Source: Bacteroidales bacterium (lineage in GTDB: Bacteria > Bacteroidota > Bacteroidia > Bacteroidales > Bacteroidaceae). From it: a stretch of DNA of 28,917 nt. The DNA is taken from positions 1-28,917 of the forward strand of contig SFEP01000028.1 in NCBI GenBank assembly GCA_004557185.1, written 5' to 3'. Under the pieces are notes generated by a model. The model was given only the letters and a program-made list of their open reading frames with translations. It was not told the DNA's origin and did not search any database. The position numbers and the translations under genes were made by a program. Position 1 is the stretch's first letter, and the number at the start of each line of letters is the position of its first letter. Below are positions 26,171 through 28,917 of the stretch, one piece after another.

Positions 26171-28339
26171 ATGAAAAACAAGTCAATCATAAGTCTCTTT
26201 GTCCTGCTCTTCGGCTTGAGCATGTCTACCACGTCGTGTGAAGATATGCTTACGCCCGACATGGACCGCTATGCCGAAGGCTTCAGTGGCAAAGACACTG
26301 TCAATTTCTACTTGGGCATCATACGCAATGTGCAGGACATGGTAGAACAGAATATCATTGTTAACGAAATACGCAGCGACTTGGCCGACACCACCATGTA
26401 CAGCAGCGACTCCATCGTTAACATCGCCAACTTCGACCGTCAGGCCGATGGCGACAATGCACTGCTCAACCGTGCTGCCTACTACAAGGTTATCAACCAG
26501 TGTAACTTCTACCTTGCCAAGGTCGACACTAACGCCGTGAAGAACAACATCTACTACATGCGTCGTGAATACGCACAAGTGGTGGCCATCCGCGCTTGGA
26601 CCTACCTGCAGCTTGTGCAGACCTACGGTTCGGTGCCCTTCATCACCAAGCCTGTCGACAATGCCGACACGGGTTGGGAAAAGAACCCCGAGGCATTTGC
26701 CACGGCCGACAACCTCGTCGACCTGCTCCGCCCCGAACTCCTCAAGGCCAACGTCTTCGAGCGTACGCTGGGCTATCCCGCCTATGGCACGTTCAAGACG
26801 GGTAACTCCACTGTCGAATTCCCCAGTTCCAACATCCTCTTCTACACCGACCTCATTCTGGGTGACCTCTACCTCCTCCGCGGTCAGAGCAAGGCCGACT
26901 ACGTTGAGGCTGCCAAGTGCTACTACCGTTACCTTGAGGACCGCACAGGCTCCAAGTACGTCAACGGCACGGCTGCCAGCGTCGACAAGCGTACAGGCTT
27001 GAACTCTTCCTACAGCTACACCTACAACGCTTCGGCGTGGATGAAGACCATGGCCAATCCCACGGGTGTCACCTCCAACTCCATCATTACGCTCATACCC
27101 TCAGCTGCCAATAGCAGCTTCGGACGCGTACTGACGCAGGCCGGACAGATTTACGGCTTCGATCCCCACTCCACCAACTCCACCGATGGCGAAACGGCTT
27201 CGGGTAACATCTCCGTTACCGTTAATTACAAGAACCGCCAGGTGGGACCCTCGCAGGCCTACCTCAAGTTGAATGCCGACCAGATTTACCGTCACTACGA
27301 AACCGAAGGCGACGCAGTCAAGGTAGAGTATTATGAAAACGCTGGCGATGCCCGCCTCGAGGGCACGGCACCCAACTTCCTCACACGTGAGGGTGAGCGT
27401 CTCCGCTTCATCTGCAAGGAAACCCCCAGTTCGGGTCTGCGTGGCAACAATGCCTCTTATGCCAGCTTCAAGTACTACAAGCCCCTCTATCGCACAGCAC
27501 AGGTTTACCTGCGTTATGCCGAGGCCATCAACCGCGCTGGCTATCCCCGCATGGCCTTTGCCGTGCTCCGCGATGGTTTGAGCTTCTCCACCATGCCTGC
27601 GCTCAAGGACTCCCTGCAATACCTCTCCGAGACCGAGGCCAACCGCGTCTACTATCTTGACACCGCCAAGGTTTCCAACGCCATCGAGGGACTCAGTGTC
27701 GACGAATTACGTCGTGCACAGGCAGAGCCCGAGTATGCACTCTTCCTCGACTTCATGAGCAGTAACCGTTGGAACAACGCAGGTATCCACACCCTCGGTT
27801 GCGGTGCCTCCTACCTGGCCGACACCGTCTACACCTACGACAAGGTCGTGGCACAGCGCATTGCCGACGAGCAGTTGCGTACGCAGGGCACCCAGGAACC
27901 CGTTCAGCAGATTGCCCGCCGTCTGGGCTTCCGCACTTTCCAGAGTGAAACCACCCCCGGTGAGGGCGAAGGCTCGGGCGAAGGCTCAGGTAGCGACACG
28001 GACGATGATTCGGATGTCGAAGTCACCATCAACGAGCCTGGCGATCCTCTGCCTGCCACCGAGGAGGAAATCAACGCTGTCGAGACCCTCATCGCCGATG
28101 AGTGTGCCCTCGAAATGGCTTACGAAGGCTTCCGCATGCCCGACCTCATCCGTTTTGCACGCCACAAGAACAACGCTGCATTCGGCGTAGGCGAGTACGG
28201 CACACAGTGGCTTGCATGGAAGATAGCCCGCCGTTCACTCCCCTTGAAGCCCTATGAGAACCCCGCCGAGAAGAACGGTGCTCTCTACAGCAAACTCCTG
28301 CAGCAGGACAACTGGTATCTGCGCAACCCCGAGTATTAA
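26171..28339 (+). CDS. SusD-like surface lipoprotein (second pair)
   Basis: The 722-residue lipoprotein has a signal peptide with lipid Cys23 in STTSC, followed by EDML. It has the SusD helices RAYYKVINQCNFYLAKVDT and REYAQVVAIRAWTYLQLVQTYG (about 100-160) and the C-terminal ECALEMAYEGFRMPDLIR (644-661), followed by LAWKIARRSLPLKPYENP. It is about 130-200 residues longer than most SusD proteins. A Gly/Glu/Ser/Asp-rich acidic segment lies at about 596-622 (GEGEGSGEGSGSDTDDDSD), directly before the conserved C-terminal motif. It ends the operon, 27 nt before a stem-loop terminator. It should bind the ligand for the second SusC; the ligand is unknown. Confidence 0.92.
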   Translation: MKNKSIISLFVLLFGLSMSTTSCEDMLTPDMDRYAEGFSGKDTVNFYLGIIRNVQDMVEQNIIVNEIRSDLADTTMYSSDSIVNIANFDRQADGDNALLNRAAYYKVINQCNFYLAKVDTNAVKNNIYYMRREYAQVVAIRAWTYLQLVQTYGSVPFITKPVDNADTGWEKNPEAFATADNLVDLLRPELLKANVFERTLGYPAYGTFKTGNSTVEFPSSNILFYTDLILGDLYLLRGQSKADYVEAAKCYYRYLEDRTGSKYVNGTAASVDKRTGLNSSYSYTYNASAWMKTMANPTGVTSNSIITLIPSAANSSFGRVLTQAGQIYGFDPHSTNSTDGETASGNISVTVNYKNRQVGPSQAYLKLNADQIYRHYETEGDAVKVEYYENAGDARLEGTAPNFLTREGERLRFICKETPSSGLRGNNASYASFKYYKPLYRTAQVYLRYAEAINRAGYPRMAFAVLRDGLSFSTMPALKDSLQYLSETEANRVYYLDTAKVSNAIEGLSVDELRRAQAEPEYALFLDFMSSNRWNNAGIHTLGCGASYLADTVYTYDKVVAQRIADEQLRTQGTQEPVQQIARRLGFRTFQSETTPGEGEGSGEGSGSDTDDDSDVEVTINEPGDPLPATEEEINAVETLIADECALEMAYEGFRMPDLIRFARHKNNAAFGVGEYGTQWLAWKIARRSLPLKPYENPAEKNGALYSKLLQQDNWYLRNPEY

Positions 28340-28365
28340 ACATCCATCCAATCCTACCAAGCATT

Positions 28366-28410
28366 CAGCAGCCTGCCCAGCCTCAGCGCATGGGCAGGTT
28401 GCTGTGTTTA
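28366..28410 (+). terminator. terminator of the FAS1-SusCD operon
   Basis: A 14-bp stem (28366-28379 with 28391-28404, one G-T pair) with an 11-nt loop is followed by tgttta. It begins 27 nt past the last susD stop codon. The T tract is short but the stem is long and GC-rich. Confidence 0.7.
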
Positions 28411-28917
28411 GTGGCCAAGTGCGTTGAAGCGCACCGGCGGCGCCAGGAGCCACTTTCCCGCGTGGTTACGCATAAAGTTTATGGCCGACGTGTTTCGCAA
28501 CGCGCCGGCCATGCATGTTTGTTTGGGTTTTAGATTTAAAGGTAAAAAGATTGTGTTAGGATAACGTTACAAAATTGGTCCTTATTTTTTTAATGACCAA
28601 ACTACAAGCAGGTTATTTCCTGTTTATACGCTGAATATTCATAAATTTCTATTCCAAGTGTCATTGGGAGGTAGGCTGAGGCTTGCCAGTGCCTGCTCAC
28701 ATGTTACATTCTGCAAGTTTTGTGTGTCAGCAGGTGTCCCGTTTTTATCAGCTAAGGCAGCGCCATCCCGTTTGCCCGTGCCGTCGTTTCTGCATGCCTT
28801 GTTTCCGTGTTGGGAACGGGCAGGGAAAACGCACGAAATATTTATTGGGTTCAGCCTTCCGTTTTTCCGAAATGCGAGATGAACAGATGAATGATTTTTT
28901 CGAGGAATTTCGGGTTC
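28411..28917. other. right-edge region without a convincing gene
   Basis: I see no reliable gene here. Two inverted repeats are visible: atggccg/cggccat at 28481-28487 and 28506-28512, and ttggtc/gaccaa at 28575-28580 and 28595-28600 with three further inner pairs around a T6 loop. An open frame starts with ATG at 28887 (MNDFFEEFRV) and runs off the window. It could be the start of a next gene, but nine codons are too few to call. It has no TAnnTTTG element upstream. Confidence 0.5.

Noticed and set aside
28658..28882. 74-codon frame near the right edge
   Set aside because: GTG start, no promoter element, no recognisable protein features.

Overview
The window looks like chromosome from a member of the Bacteroidales, most likely Prevotellaceae-like; the genus cannot be fixed from sequence alone. 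The reasons are two SusC/SusD outer-membrane pairs, lipoproteins with Cys followed by acidic residues, AT-rich leaders instead of strong Shine-Dalgarno sites, and several copies of the Bacteroidetes -7 element TAnnTTTG. One of those copies has a correctly spaced -33 TTTG.

Left part (1-9585), mostly housekeeping. Positions 1-351 are a non-coding, repeat-rich stretch with two long perfect inverted repeats and a terminator. On the minus strand follow rpe (pentose phosphate pathway) and a DHH/DHHA1 phosphoesterase (NrnA-like), 16 nt apart and probably one operon. An S9 prolyl oligopeptidase reads rightward and meets leftward purT at a shared bidirectional terminator. Upstream of purT lie a 51-codon ORF on the minus strand and an ECF-type sigma factor without a neighbouring anti-sigma gene. 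A 700-nt non-coding gap with 21-bp-period A/T-tract repeats precedes a rightward TIGR01212/YhcC-type radical SAM gene and a chorismatase/RidA-like gene.

Right part (9586-28410), one apparent seven-gene operon of about 18.5 kb. The order is FAS1 lipoprotein (four FAS1-like modules), SusC, SusD, FAS1 lipoprotein, FAS1 lipoprotein, SusC, SusD. Gaps are 9-28 nt except at the two susC-susD junctions (102 and 197 nt). A TAnnTTTG element lies before the first gene and a strong stem-loop after the last. The two SusCD pairs should form two TonB-dependent import complexes in the outer membrane, with three surface lipoproteins carrying fasciclin modules (eight in total) beside them. No glycosidase, lyase, peptidase, HTCS or sigma/anti-sigma gene lies within the unit, so it is not a standard polysaccharide utilization locus. 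The ligand is unknown; adhesion or binding of a protein or glycoprotein substrate is an inference only. This FAS1-SusCD operon is the most interesting item in the window.

The last 500 nt (28411-28917) hold no convincing gene, apart from a possible start codon at the very edge.
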